This document shows, one piece after another, positions 1 to 11,247 of a stretch of 64,000 nucleotides of DNA (position 1 is its first letter; the number at the start of each line of letters is the position of its first letter). Source of the stretch: Sparassis latifolia (Eukaryota > Basidiomycota > Agaricomycetes > Polyporales > Sparassidaceae). The notes beneath the pieces are model-generated. The model was not told where the DNA came from and searched no databases. It was given only the letters and a program-made list of their open reading frames with translations. The DNA lies in assembly GCA_018466975.1 (NCBI GenBank), contig CM031561.1:3906001-3970000 (forward strand). The letters are read 5' to 3'. The position numbers and the translations under genes are program-made.

Positions 1-807
1 CAATTGTTTAGTAGGTGACCACAGTCTATGCTTCTGCAGAAATTTGGCGAAACAGCAACACTATCGAACATATTTATATATACTTTAGACGGAAGCATAA
101 GTACAGGCGGATTAAGGGTAGCACCAGGAGAGAGCGAGTTGCTGGGTCCAAGCTATGGGGATCTAGGTAGTGGGATACACGTAAGCTGCAAGTACTTCGC
201 GAAGTGACACCTAGTGACACGAACGGATATACATGTTGCTTGAGCGCTGCTTGAGCGTCGTGTGCCCTGAGGCCTGAGGGACCGGTCGCTACAGTCTCCC
301 CCAGCTCAGAGTGTGTATCGGGACCATCAGCGTAGCAACTGTCCATATCAGGGACGGCTCACGTTCATCCAGAGTGCGGGATTCACACCGAGGACCACCC
401 AACCGTGGTGCCACATGAGGCATGGGCTCGGTGCGGAGTCCCTTGATAAACGTTACTTCAACCACGGCGGTATGCAGCATGAGGATTAGGTATTAAAACC
501 GAAATGTCAAATATTGTAAGTGGAACAGCCGCGACGTGTACTTGCTAATGGTGAAGGGGAGTGAAACCCAGCTCGCCACCCATGCACACTACTACATATG
601 TAAGACAAGTAAAACTGACGCACCTCTGACGTCCAGTGTAACTGCGTCGCGGCAGGAACAGAGTTGCCACCAAAGGGCCGGGACCATAGATTAATGCTTC
701 TTCGATGTCTCGGCGGCTGTCAATGAAGCACAAATACAGTCTGTGAGAGAACGCGATCGACAGAGAAAGTATTCGCCTTGAAAGTAGGGTGAAACGGTTA
801 GTTTGGA
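1..807. other. Gene-free stretch, left edge
   Basis: No reading frame here has recognisable protein motifs, and short open frames on both strands look like chance. No RNA gene or repeat was seen. The missing 5' (Rossmann) part of the SDR relic that follows was looked for here and not found. Confidence 0.5.
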
Positions 808-1498
808 ATGAGAATAGATGGTAGATTAGACGGACAGGAACCGCAAGCGGTAAAGAATTCTCAAAACATGCTTAACGCATTGAGTGACCCAAATTACTGC
901 ACGCGGAGGTGCGCACCGAGATATTGCAAAGACACGTTAGAACTGACTCTGTTCGTCCTAGTAGCAACATGGACAGTCAATACCATATATCCAAACGTAT
1001 GCACACACCTCTTTACCTGTACCACCACAGCTCTGAAGCACCTGTGTCAGTCCTCGGCATGATGTTTATCCAATCGTTAGCGGCACGCCTGCCGCAACCT
1101 ACTCCGGTCACGGTGTTCGCAGTAAACCCGGGCCTCTGCCACTCGCAGATACTGCGCGAGGCGATCGAGAGCCCCGTAGTGAAGCATCTGACGGCAGGGT
1201 ACAAGGCGATCCTCTCGCGCACGACCGAGGTTGGCAGCCGGACACTCGTGCATGCGGTGACCGACCCCAATGAGCGTACGTTCCACGCACACTATGTTAG
1301 CACATGCATCGTGGTGGAAGAGAGTGACTATTTGCGGACAGCGGAGGATAAGGCCCTTACGGAGAGAGCTTGTTTTGGGAGCGTGCTGTACTGACCATAG
1401 TTTAGAACGAGACTTTGGAAATACTTGAAGGGATCGATCCTAGGGTGAAGCAATTTGTTTCGGAGTATCTATCTTCTCCAGTAGACCACTCGGCCTAG
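808..1498 (+). pseudogene. Decayed short-chain dehydrogenase/reductase (SDR) relic, copy A
   Basis: This is the C-terminal half of an SDR of the retinol-dehydrogenase/WW-oxidoreductase type. Joining exons over introns at about 909-961 and 997-1050 gives a continuous reading that includes the catalytic YxxxK motif (YHISK), followed by the family segments PTPVTVFAVNPGLCHS and EVGSRTLVHA. A last in-frame piece, ETLEILEGIDPRVKQF, lies beyond a stop at 1392-1394 and is reached only by removing 23 nt (1383-1405). The N-terminal Rossmann half, with the GxxxGxG nucleotide-binding loop, is absent upstream. The fold normally oxidises or reduces alcohols and carbonyls with NAD(P)H; this copy is probably dead. 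A second relic of the same gene lies tail-to-tail at 1802-2340. Family assignment is firm; whether any transcript is made cannot be told. Confidence 0.7.
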
Positions 1499-1801
1499 TC
1501 GCTTCGTTTACCTGCAAACTTTGTTAAATGATACCTTCTTACCCGCAACAGAAGACCTTCATAAGACGTTCTTGGAATGCGCAGAAGTCCGCAACAGTAT
1601 TACTGTGCTTCGCCTGCATGTCCGATAGCCTTATTTGCAATTCGAGAGTGCACATTCCGATCATGCTTCTGTTCCAAGCCTGCTTCGGCTATTTGGGCAG
1701 TATTGATCGTCGTGATGCCAGCAGACTAACAAGCACAGAGAAATAGCGCATGATGGATGGGCTATTATGCTGCATTGCAACCTAGAAAGTACCACAAGAG
1801 A

Positions 1802-2340
1802 CTAGCTGGCGGGTTCCAATAGGTACTGTTTGACGATCTGCTTCACTTTGGGATCGATCTGCTGAAGCACCTCTACGGTTTCCGCCTATGTAGGGACCAG
1901 CGGTCAGCTGTATGAGAGTACATGCAAGTGAACCGAGTATGCACCCATATTTCGTCTAAGAGCTCCCGTTCCACATTCCCTTGCGCAGTCAAGAGGCCAC
2001 GACGTTCCCGCCGCTGACGTTGTGTCTGTAGAATGTCTCCTGGCGTGTACGGACGTGCGGCTGTCAATCGTGTGTGTGAAGAGGGCCTTGACACGAGCAG
2101 TCCCTTCGCCTCGCGGAAGAGCTGGTAGTGGCAGGAGCCCCGGTCGAGGGCTATCACTGTCACAGGGGTGGGCTTTGGCAGGTCCGCGTTCACCATCATG
2201 GCCAGGACTGCTCACGGGCGATGATATCAGCGAAGGTGATCGACGGTCGACAGAACCAGAGAGGGGCACGTTTCGACATCAAGTATCTCTTCGCCATGTT
2301 CCTGGAGAGTTCGGCGAGCTTCAACTGTATAGGACATCTT
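1802..2340 (-). pseudogene. Decayed short-chain dehydrogenase/reductase relic, copy B
   Basis: On the minus strand this matches copy A. It shows a YLMSK catalytic motif (about 2272-2286), an intron at the same codon position as in copy A, then PKPTPVTVIALDRGSCHY, a scrambled middle part, and a tail (ETVEVLQQIDPKVKQIV) ending at a stop at 1802-1804. In the tail an ordinary 59-nt intron separates a Trp codon from the ETVEVL segment; in copy A the homologous spot is only 23 nt. The middle part reads partly in another frame (SRTSVHA piece), so the gene is broken. The N-terminal cofactor-binding half is missing here too. It converges on copy A with about 300 bp between the stops. Confidence 0.65.
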
Positions 2341-3546
2341 CAACATCGGATGTACTGCTCGCAATACTTGGGACCAATACCGCCAGAATCTTCGGCCACT
2401 GTGTCACCTTGGTGAAATAATACGCATCGATTGAGACAGTGGTCAGGGGTGATGCAGATCCAACCATGACGCCTTGATGAGGTTAGGAAGTAGGAGGATG
2501 CTCAACAGAGCTGCAGACTTCGCTATTTTCCAATTAGCATGCACGGTGACATAGAGGCTAATCTCGAAGACCTACCAAATCTTCCAATCGTCCGCAGTGG
2601 ATGCATAAATACAGCGTCTTGGAGCCTTACATCTCCCTAGATGGGGGACTTGTCGATGAACCGAAGGAAGCCAGATCCAGCAGACCAACTAACAGATTAT
2701 GGCCGTTGGAGACGGGCTCGATCACTTAACGAACTGAATTAACGAAGATTCAGAACCAATGCTGCTCGAGTAGGTTCTTGCGTGCTCACATTTTCCGGCT
2801 TCTTCGCCCTTCTTGGCATCTCTGTTGGTTACCATGGACTCTAGCTGGGGAACCTGTTTTGCGGTTTCAAACCCGAGGCAAACGTTGGCACCAACCACGG
2901 CGACAGACTTGCCCCGTAGGCTCGTCGTCAGCAGGTAAACTTTCGAGAACTAAGTATTCACGGAAGAAGCGAGGCTCATCTTGAGATGCGGAAACTGGGT
3001 TCACCAGAGATCGACTCGCTCCCCACACTGTTGCACGTTTTAAGCACCTCGACTTCCTAACACCATGTACTATCCCTGAAGTTGGGTGAATCGCCGTCTC
3101 CAATCGGACCGAGATTGCCATCAGTGCTATCCAGATGGTAGAACCTCTGCCTCACTTCCAACGTAGTCCGTTCGAGCTGTTTGCCTGAACATTACGCCAC
3201 CACGTACCTAACCTCGGAATGCCCTCGGAATGCTTTGGAATTTCTTTGTGACACCAGAGAACCATCGTGATCCCAAGTCGATGCTCTGCTCGCACTACGA
3301 AATTCCGATGTGCAAGGCCAGAGTGAAGTTGAAGAAGCGCCTTGGAAGCGTCCTGCTTATCTTATCTGCGTGTTTTATCGATGACGGCGGGCTTCCGATG
3401 TCACAGCGGTCTCCTCCCGTTTTTATTTCCGGCCTGGCCATTGGGTGAAAAACTATTGCAGTTTATTCTCTCTATCGCCCCATGACTCCTGCGCGACTAA
3501 GTCACCCAGGCCGTTCTCTTGTCTGGACGAGATAACTTGTCTTACC
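2341..3546. other. Intergenic stretch before the permease
   Basis: No convincing coding sequence on either strand. The last 200 bp or so should contain the permease promoter and 5' leader. The open frame that runs into the permease from 3445 lacks conserved residues before the ATG at 3547 and is taken as untranslated leader. Confidence 0.4.
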
Positions 3547-5578
3547 ATGACCGACTCATCCCAAGAGAAGATCCCGACGAATGTCGATATAGAGAACGAC
3601 ATCGCTGCACTCTCCCAGGTCGCCGAGAGGGAGAAGGATAATCTGCACATCTATAACCGCTGGACGCAGAAGTTACTCGTCTGGGGAGTAGAAGCGAGAG
3701 GTATGTTCTTGGACAAAGTTAACTGATTTGACCCATCTGACGCTATGTAGGTATCCTCCCGGTACCTGTTGAGCACCGGACTGACACCCAGTACCATAAA
3801 CTGTTTTTCATATGGTTATCTGCGAACTTCAACATTCTATCGTGTGTCGATGTCCCTTTTTCGCACCAATTATGCTAAGCATAACGGTATAGGTTTTCCG
3901 CAGGCACTCTGGGTCCTGTTGTATACGGCCTGGGACTGAGAGACTCATGCCTTGTCATCTTGTTCTTCAATCTGCTATGTAGCGCTCTTCCTGCCTATCT
4001 GTGAGTAGATAACACATCTCCATTGATGCATGTTCTAACTTGACTGTCAGAACAGCATGGGGTCCGAAGCTAGGTTTGCGCCAGATGTGCCAGGCCCGTT
4101 ACAGTTTTGGGTACGTGCACCCCATCCGATCAGTATAAAATCGCGTTCATGTCAATCTGTTCCAGTTTCTTTGGGGTTATTATCCCTAGTATCTTCAATC
4201 TTGCATCAATGTGTGGATTTTGTATCTTGAATTGTATTCTTGGCGGCCAAACACTTGCCAGTATCACTAACGGGAATCTCAGCTGGAGGTCGGTGAACGC
4301 CCTGAAACGTCTCGTAGTGTGAGTGCTGACATTGCCGTAGTGTAGGAATTGTAGTAATAGCTGTAGTGTCTCTTCTGGTGCGTTTGATATCTCGTCATTC
4401 GAGGAGGCTGTCCAACTCTTGTCGAAGATATCATTTTGTGGTTACAAAGTGATTAATTGGTACGTTTTTGTACTTCTCCCCCCTGTGATGTCTAAGTAAA
4501 CATGTGATAGGTATGAGCGACTCGCTTGGCTACCTGTCCTCATCAGCTACGTCGTAGCCCTCGGCTTAGGTGGCAAGCATCTATCGAATCCCCCATCGGC
4601 GGCTCCCGCAACTGCCCCAACTATCCTATCATTTGCCTCGACGATTGCAGGCTTTGTGATAACGTACTCCCCCATGAGCTCGGACTTCACCATATATTAC
4701 AGACCTGACGTTCCAAGGTATTTCCACTATATTCTTCGGAAGTAAAAGGCGCTTACCTCATGACGTAGTTGGAAGATGTTCTTGTATTCCTACCTTGGAT
4801 TCAACATCCCAATTGTATGCCGATTTTCGTGTTTCTGCATGTCATGTTATATATAAGTTGTCTCCACTAGATTCTCGTACAGTGTCTTGGTGCTGCCGTG
4901 GTCGTTGCCACACCATCCGTCCCAGCATGGGCAGCAGGCTATGATGGTGGGAATGTCGGTGGCCTATTGGAGGCCATGCTCAGCCCGTGTGGAAACTTCG
5001 GGAAATTCCTGACGGTGCTGCTTGCACTCAGTGTCACGGCAAATATTGCGCCGACGTTCTATTCGATGGGCCTCAATTTCCAGGTGTTTATCCCCGCCAT
5101 GGTTGTCGTGCCGCGATACATGTTCGCTTTGGTTGCCACCGCTATGTACGTCTCCCTCGTCATATACCAGACGTCTTCAACCTGAGAATGTCTTTTGCGC
5201 AGCATTATCCCCCTGTCAATCATTGGCGCGCATACCTTCTACTCCACACTCACAAATTTCCTGGGGCTGATCGGATACTGGGCGAGTGCCTTCGGTGGCA
5301 TCGTCTTGATGGAACACCTCGTCATCCGCCGCAACGACTTCTCCGCATACGACCTGCGCTTCTGGAACAATTGGCGCCACCTGCCGACGGGTCTCGCCGC
5401 GCTCGGCGCGTGCGCGCTGGCCTGCGGGCTGATCGTGCCGTCGATGGACCAGGTGTGGTTCGTCGGCCCCATCGCGAAGAAAACGGGGGACATCGGATTC
5501 GAGTTGGCGTTTGTATCAACTGCGCTATTCTACATACCCCTTAGATACCTCGAGTTGAGATTCAAGAAGCTGGTATAG
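3547..5578 (+). CDS. Purine-cytosine permease (NCS1 family, Fcy2-like)
   Basis: This is a plasma-membrane symporter of the nucleobase-cation-symport-1 family, which imports cytosine, adenine, guanine or hypoxanthine with protons. About ten introns of 45-80 nt interrupt it. The spliced exons give the family order: an acidic N-terminal tail, a WTQKLLVWGVEARGI segment, WLSANFNILSFSAGTLGPV, VVYGLGLRDSCLVILFF, a RYSFGFFGVIIPSIFNL region, NWYERLAWLPVLISYVV, DFTIYYRPDVP, then ANIAPTFYSMGLNFQVF, and a C-terminus ending in RYLELRFKKLV. The start at 3547 gives the usual short cytosolic N-terminus, and about 12 transmembrane helices are expected. All exons stay in frame, so the gene looks functional. 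Which bases it carries cannot be told from sequence. An 18-bp tandem duplication lies just downstream. Confidence 0.92.
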
Positions 5579-5624
5579 ACGATGGTCGCTATCGCTGGAT
5601 ATACTAGGAAGTTGCACGTACGAT

Positions 5625-5660
5625 AGATGCAGCTAGAAACGTAGATGTAGCTAGAAACGT
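5625..5660. repeat. 18-bp tandem duplication downstream of the permease
   Basis: Two adjacent 18-bp units (5625-5642 and 5643-5660) differ at one base; the unit is agatgcagctagaaacgt. It probably lies in the 3' untranslated region of the permease gene. No function is evident. Confidence 0.8.
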
Positions 5661-7159
5661 AGACTGGGTCGGAATGTATTGATCATATGCCACAAAATGA
5701 AGGGGCTAAACTGTGCCGCTGGCTGTTACGTATCTTGTATTTCCGAGGGAGATAGACTGCAGATGCGGATCGTACATGAGGCCACCTCGTTTACCGCAGA
5801 AGTGAGATGGCCAAGATATTATGAAGTGCCGCGGAGCCTTCGTCCACGCTAAGACGTCTTCTCTTCCTATCACAAAACACAATGTAGCCCAAGAGGTGCA
5901 TCCGATTCTCATACATGCGCATCCACACGTGCACTCAAGCATACACACTTCGGGTGTATCATGGCGAGAGGACACAACCGTAGGAGAGGATACAGAAGGG
6001 GATTCCGGGGGTCTAACACGATGAGATAATTCGGGATACCAATACCTGCCAATTATGAAGAGCAGCGGAAGGGGATACACGCTGGCAGAAATGGTAGGAA
6101 AAAGGAAATTTCCGCGCATCTGTATCGACGTGAATGAATATATAACGGTGAAAATACTCGTGCATCGCATAAATGCAATGTCTTTTGAGTGTCGAGTGTC
6201 GTGCTGGACCACAGCACTTACCACAAACTAGAACACTGAATCTGAATACTGGGGGGGGGGGGAGTTAATGAGCTAAAAATATGTCGACATGTTCATTACT
6301 CACCTTCATTGCTATACAAAATGCAGTCCCGGGAAAGCGTGTCCCCTGATAAGAAGGGGTACGGTGAGACTCTAAGAAATACGTCACTGACGGAGGTCCT
6401 ATGTCGAACAGATGTGATTCTTGCGGCACCTCAGAATATGAAGAGGTAGTTGTCTTCTATACGAAGCCGATGTATTAGCCGACGTTGCATGCTGGTCGTT
6501 GTGAGGTTTACCTCAAAAATCGTAGCCACATTCACTGCGACGAAAAGCATCCAAGTAATATCGGAAGAGCGGTCATGCCACCAAGGAATTTGAGAGACAA
6601 CGTGACGCGCGAAGCCGTAAGTGAATATTGGAGTGGCCGAGTTAACTTAGGCTTCAAACGGGAACTCGGTGTCAAGTCTAGGAGAGTGAACACTCTTGGT
6701 ATTTAGAGTGAGCCAAAGCAGGACACCATGGTTCGGGAGTGCGCATTTCGTCAGTCCAGGCAGAGCCCCACACAATGTTCGATATAAGGTCGCAAGTCAA
6801 TGGCCGTACACATGTACGCAGAGGCTACTGACAGGTACTAACGTGATCAATTAAACAGAAGTGAGAGACGTCTGGAAGAACGACCAATATTTCGGGCTTC
6901 GCTGCGTGAGTCACGCAGTGGAGCTCATCGCCATAGCGGTGAATCTTCAAGCGAAACTCGGGAACTTATGTCTGTCCCCATATCAGTCGAGCATAGAGAT
7001 TGAACGACGGCGCCAGCTTATGGGCATAGGAGCGTGAGCCAACAGGAGACAGCAGCTTGAATTGTGAGCTTGTGGACTTGGTATCGACAACAAGCCTCAG
7101 CGGCCAGCCGCTCTTGGTGGCAACTGCCAGACGGCGCAGAACTAAATTAGGCAATCGTA
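5661..7159. other. Gene-free stretch with a 12-G homopolymer
   Basis: I see no supported gene. A run of 12 G residues sits at 6251-6262. Short open frames on both strands lack family motifs and look like chance. Confidence 0.45.
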
Positions 7160-7353
7160 TACATCAGCAAAAGTCAACTTTTGGTTACCTCCATTTAGCT
7201 TCGTTATCTCCTTAATTAAGGAGGTCTCCGTTCTTATTTGGGCAATTAAAGCCAATCAGGGTGAATAATGGACGAATAAGAGAAGAGATCTCCTTATTTT
7301 TCCTTAATCAAGGGAATAACACCGGTAAGCAAAAGTTGACTTTTGCTGATGTA
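7160..7353. mobile_element. MITE-like element with 30-bp inverted ends and TA duplications
   Basis: The left end (7160-7189) and right end (7324-7353) are inverted repeats of 30 bp with a single mismatch. Each terminus contains the palindrome-like core caaaagt(t/c)(g/a)acttttg. Taking TA as the target duplication (7160-7161 and 7352-7353) leaves a 190-bp body starting CATCAGC and ending GCTGATG. The AT-rich interior holds a perfect 16-bp palindrome ctccttaattaaggag at 7208-7223. There is no coding capacity. Size, long inverted ends and a TA target fit a non-autonomous Tc1/mariner-type (Stowaway-like) element. No transposase of this type is visible in the window. Confidence 0.75.
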
Positions 7354-7586
7354 GTTCCACCTCACCGGTGGCCGCCCCGACGGTGAGCCATGTCCAATGT
7401 CTTTGAAAGTCACAACGACATGTCGGCAGGAACATTGCTGCAGGATAACCCTGGATGAACCCTGCTTTACTGTTATGTATGACTCTTCTTGCACAGCCCG
7501 TGGGTCAACTCGGTCACAGGCTCGGGCATAAGTTGAAGGTCAGGTAGCTCTGTCGTTTGCTACTTACCATCCTACCCCTGCAAAGT

Positions 7587-7967
7587 ATGACGACTTGCGC
7601 TAATTCAACATACTCCCCCCTTCCTGACGACGACGATAAGGAGAGCAACTCGCTGCTCGCCGTTCGTGATGGCGAGCAGGCGAGCCACGCTCCCGCGAGA
7701 TGGTCTATCTTCGAAATCATCCTTGTCTTGGTCGTCCTACTCAACGTCGTCCTTGCTATGTTTTCTGCATATTTGGCCTTGATGAGCTTGAGAGCTTGGT
7801 TTCCGGAAGCTTTAAATGTGGCTAGTCTTCCTCGCCCGGACCAGTTCGTAGGCCTTCCCGGTGATCCTTATGGAACGTGTGAGTTCGATGGATCCACGTT
7901 ACACGTTACCTCTTCCTTCTCCTCAGACTGCGAGATAGCGAGTGGAACGACAGATAAGAGTTACTAA
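7587..7967 (+). CDS. Small single-pass membrane protein, possibly UstYa/DUF3328-related
   Basis: An uninterrupted 126-codon frame starts at an ATG. The product has an acidic, polar N-terminus with a DDDDK patch (about residues 14-18), then one hydrophobic segment (about 48-70, rich in I, L and V) that would cross the membrane once. After that comes a short lumenal part with the phrase LPRPDQFVGLPGDPYG. A proline-aspartate-glycine-leucine phrase after a single helix recalls the start of DUF3328/UstYa proteins, but the HxxHC motifs of that family are not present. The frame may be a truncated member or an unrelated lineage-specific protein. No neighbouring biosynthetic gene supports a cluster. 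Confidence 0.45.
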   Translation: MTTCANSTYSPLPDDDDKESNSLLAVRDGEQASHAPARWSIFEIILVLVVLLNVVLAMFSAYLALMSLRAWFPEALNVASLPRPDQFVGLPGDPYGTCEFDGSTLHVTSSFSSDCEIASGTTDKSY

Positions 7968-9205
7968 GGGGCTTTTACGGCTGTGTGTGTAGGGGGTTGG
8001 TTCGCGATTAGCACACTGATGGTGAGTGCGGGCCCTCCGACGCGAGCGAAAATTGAACTGATTGAGAAAGTCAAAATTTTGTTCGAAGACGCGCATGTTG
8101 GCAATTTGTGTTTCAATTATAATCTTTCCCCTGCATCTCGCACCTCTCTTACTATTTCGACCTGCCGCTCAAAATTCTTAGCTCACGGCTGAGCCTCATT
8201 GAGCCGTAACATCTGTCGACTACCCCGCATTGTACATTCCATAGTTTTGATGGGTGAGTTTATGAGGAAAGTCCTCAACTGGAAGCAGCTAGTTTCGAGG
8301 TTTCTGTGACAGATGAATCCGAGGTCAGTCTTACGCATGAGACGCACGATCACACATTATTGCTCACTCCCTCAGCTAGGGTATACGTGGAAGATTTTCA
8401 AGAATAATACTCTAGGTACGATTGACCATGATACCCACTGTAGGTCGCGTGCGGCACAATGCACATTCGTGTGGGAGAAATACCGCATTTCGCACAAGTA
8501 TTACTACTGCTGCCATTGCTAAAATCCACGACCAGGCGCCCCACCAAGCGCCTTATACTTTACGTCGAAAATCTCATATTCGCTCCGGACCGTGGTGTTC
8601 CTTCCCTCATCCATCGATGATGCTGCTCCTCGTCGATTATTGTCAGCCAAGCTCTGTCCTCTCCATTTAGCCCTTGCATGTAGGCAGGTAGTCCCTACTG
8701 CCTAAAACAGGGGGACAACGTTGGACAGGCATCTGCGTTCCGTGAACACTCTCGTCTCAGCGTTCGCATGCACACGCTCTTGTACGGTTGCGTTACTGGT
8801 TGTCGTCCAAGCATTTAGCTCCCCTTCGGCCCCGATATATGGTACACATCGCAGACATCCCTGCCGCTCCGTTCACGGAGATCATTCGTACACCGAACAG
8901 AAGCTTCGATCTCGAGATCATGTTTTTAAGAGGTGATACTGCTAGTCTTTTCTCCATGAGGTACGACAACATATATAATATATAACATACTGACGCGTAC
9001 AGCGCGATTTCTCCCGCGACACTGTGAAATGCCTCCTTATCGGACCTTGTCAAATCATTTCTGAGACCGAACTCGAGCTGGTCGGTACGTGGGTATCAAT
9101 CGTTGCTCTTAGCACCGCCACGGCACACCTATCTCACTGCACCCGGCCCGCCATTTGGAACGGTATTCGCAACTATTCCGGTGTGTGCGGGGTTCCGGTG
9201 TGTGT
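7968..9205. other. Gene-free stretch
   Basis: No reading frame here carries motifs I recognise. An AT-rich patch lies at about 8970-8990. The 3' end is increasingly G-rich and leads into the G-tract block at 9206. Confidence 0.4.
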
Positions 9206-9240
9206 GCGGGGGGTGGGGGTGGGGATGTCGGGGGTAGGGG
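9206..9240 (+). other. G-tract cluster, potential G-quadruplex
   Basis: Five runs of four to six G residues occur within 35 bases, separated by one to five bases, just after two gtgtgtgcgggg motifs. This spacing meets the usual quadruplex pattern. It abuts the outer end of the left inverted-repeat arm. Whether it forms in vivo is unknown. Confidence 0.55.
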
Positions 9241-9452
9241 AGGACATCGCCGATATTGGCTGACTTAGCGTCTTGTACGGATCGTACACCTCGGACATGT
9301 TCTTGAGGTGTGTACGCCATGGTACGTGGGAAAACATAATATCCAAATATCCAAACGGGGCGGTGAGTGTACGAGAATGCAATCGCAGAAGTGAACCATA
9401 TCACAGTAACTAACTAGGGCCCGGAACTAGGAGGGAGGCGCGAACAAAATGG
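9241..9452 (-). repeat. Inverted repeat, left arm
   Basis: The reverse complement of this stretch matches 11248-11510 over about 200 bp with few differences, including ggccctagttagttactgtg and gtttggatatttggatatta. The last shared block (gtcagccaatatc) is offset by an insertion of about 45 bp in the right arm. The two arms enclose the C2H2 zinc-finger relic. Confidence 0.8.
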
Positions 9453-9772
9453 ACTAAAGGTATAGTACTCAAGATCGAATGGCGAGAAGTCCGTAAACAA
9501 AATTAGATCCGTGAACGAAGGTGAATGAACTAATAGAGACCATGAGATCAATCGCAAGGAGTGGTGAAGGGCGGATCCGAAATAAGACGCCTTTAGAAAC
9601 AATGTGCAGCATCCGGCACTGCATACGGTAAGATTGTCGTGTTCCGCACGACACGAATCGAGGAAGGATGGCCGCCGCACGTCCAGCGAACGGTAGCGGA
9701 AGAGGTAGATACTGTAGAAAGGCGTCAGACGAGAAATATGACAGGAAATACATCACGAATAATTCACCGAGC

Positions 9773-10728
9773 TCAAACACGATCGAGCCCGTGTTTCTTC
9801 AGCTGGTGCCTCTTCAGCGCATCCTTTCTGCTAAACTTCCGATTGCATGCGTCGCATACTGCAGCGATCGAACGAAGATGCGACGCCGCTACGTGCCTGC
9901 CGAGGCTTCCCTGCTGCATCCTGCGTTTGCACAGTCCGTGCTCGGTGGGCCATCTGCACTCCACCTGCTCTTGTCGGCCGCAAATATGTGCATGCTTGAT
10001 GTGGCGGTTGATGCCGCCTGCCGTAATGTCGTCCATTAGTACATTGCACTTTCCGTCCCAAGACAGGGCGTTAGGCGTGGGAGATGAGTCACAGGGACCG
10101 AAGGGGGTGCCGTGGTCGGATTCGGAGTGCAAGAAGTGAAAGACTGCGAAAATGGCTGTTCAAGGACATGGCGAGGAAGTTGTGGACCAAAAGCCGAGCT
10201 GAAGTTCGAGGGATAAGCTGCGCTCCCGTGAGAGTACGTAGGCGTTACCGTGAAGGCAGCAGGCGAGAGACCGTAGTTAGCTTGAGCTTGGATTACCGTC
10301 GCATGCGGTGGAGCTGGTTCGGCGGCGGGGTCGGGAGCCACGCACATGCTGCGAGTTTGAGGATTCCAAGTGTTACGCATGTTCGAAGAGAAGGGTGAGT
10401 GGTCCGACGGCGGGGGTTTTGCCATAGGAAAATGGCTACGCTCGGTCGCAGGGATACGCGAGAAAGTGGCAGGTGGACATCCACGCCGTGACGTGTCACC
10501 GGCGGGCACGTAGGGGGCAGGTCTACCATACAGCCGTCCAACTATTGCATGGGACGGCGAAGGTGCGGGGAGATTGTCGTCGTGAGATGAGGCGCCATTC
10601 GCCTGGATGACTTCAGCATTGGACATGTTGGGGAGCACCGAGTCCAAGATGTGAGAGTTGAGGTCGCTGTGGCCGATGAACCCGGCAACCCCCGCGGACG
10701 ACACCTCGTTCCTACGCAAGACAAGCAC
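9773..10728 (-). pseudogene. C2H2-type zinc-finger regulator with an apparent frameshift
   Basis: The first part (10728 down to about 10062) encodes a Pro/Ser/Thr-rich, low-complexity N-terminal region like those of fungal transcription factors; the first ATG in it is at 10626. The C-terminal part reads in a different frame (about 10062 to 9773) and has three finger-like units: WDGKCNVLMDDITAGGI with a following H-x3-H, then CRW...GRH...H, and CDACNRKFSRKDALKRH. No GT-AG intron joins the two frames. Adding one base near 10062 would restore a Cys-Leu-Trp start of the first finger like that of the gene at 48.9-50.6 kb, so a 1-bp deletion or a sequencing error is likely. Inverted repeats flank it on both sides. 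Targets are unknown. Confidence 0.6.
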
Positions 10729-11247
10729 CGATGGTCAGCTCGGACATGGACAAAAAAGAGGCCGGGACGTACCCTCGTCCTGCCAAGAGAAACTCTCTGG
10801 AGCAAGGCAGGCCCGACCCACTCCAGTCAAGTTCAGTCGAAGCCATATCGTCTCTCGCTTGGGGAGAACACTCCACTGGACCATTCTTGTAGGCCGAGAA
10901 AGACTCATTCCACAAAGACGACATGAGGGCGTATTTTAGCAGGAGTGAGCTCAAATGAAGATGAGCAACTGCAGGTTGAATGCGTTATAACCTCTCCGAG
11001 CACATCGTGCAGGGCACAGGCTGTGGCAAGCAGCTGCTGACTGTTTCCGCATATGTGGGTACTAGACGGGTAGATAATAGCGGATGTAGACACAGATCCC
11101 ATCCGGAGGAACGAATATTGAAGCAGGGTGTGCGGACAGATCATTATTCGGCGGTTGGCCATTGCTCATCATCGATCATCTCCAATGCGGTGACGCGGAC
11201 GTGTCGTGATTGACGCCGTCGTTGGCGCTCATTATCTTCGGGAGTGT

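Noticed and set aside
4987..5544. 185-codon overlapping frame in the permease
   Set aside because: Shadow of the conserved permease exons; its composition is unlike a real protein.
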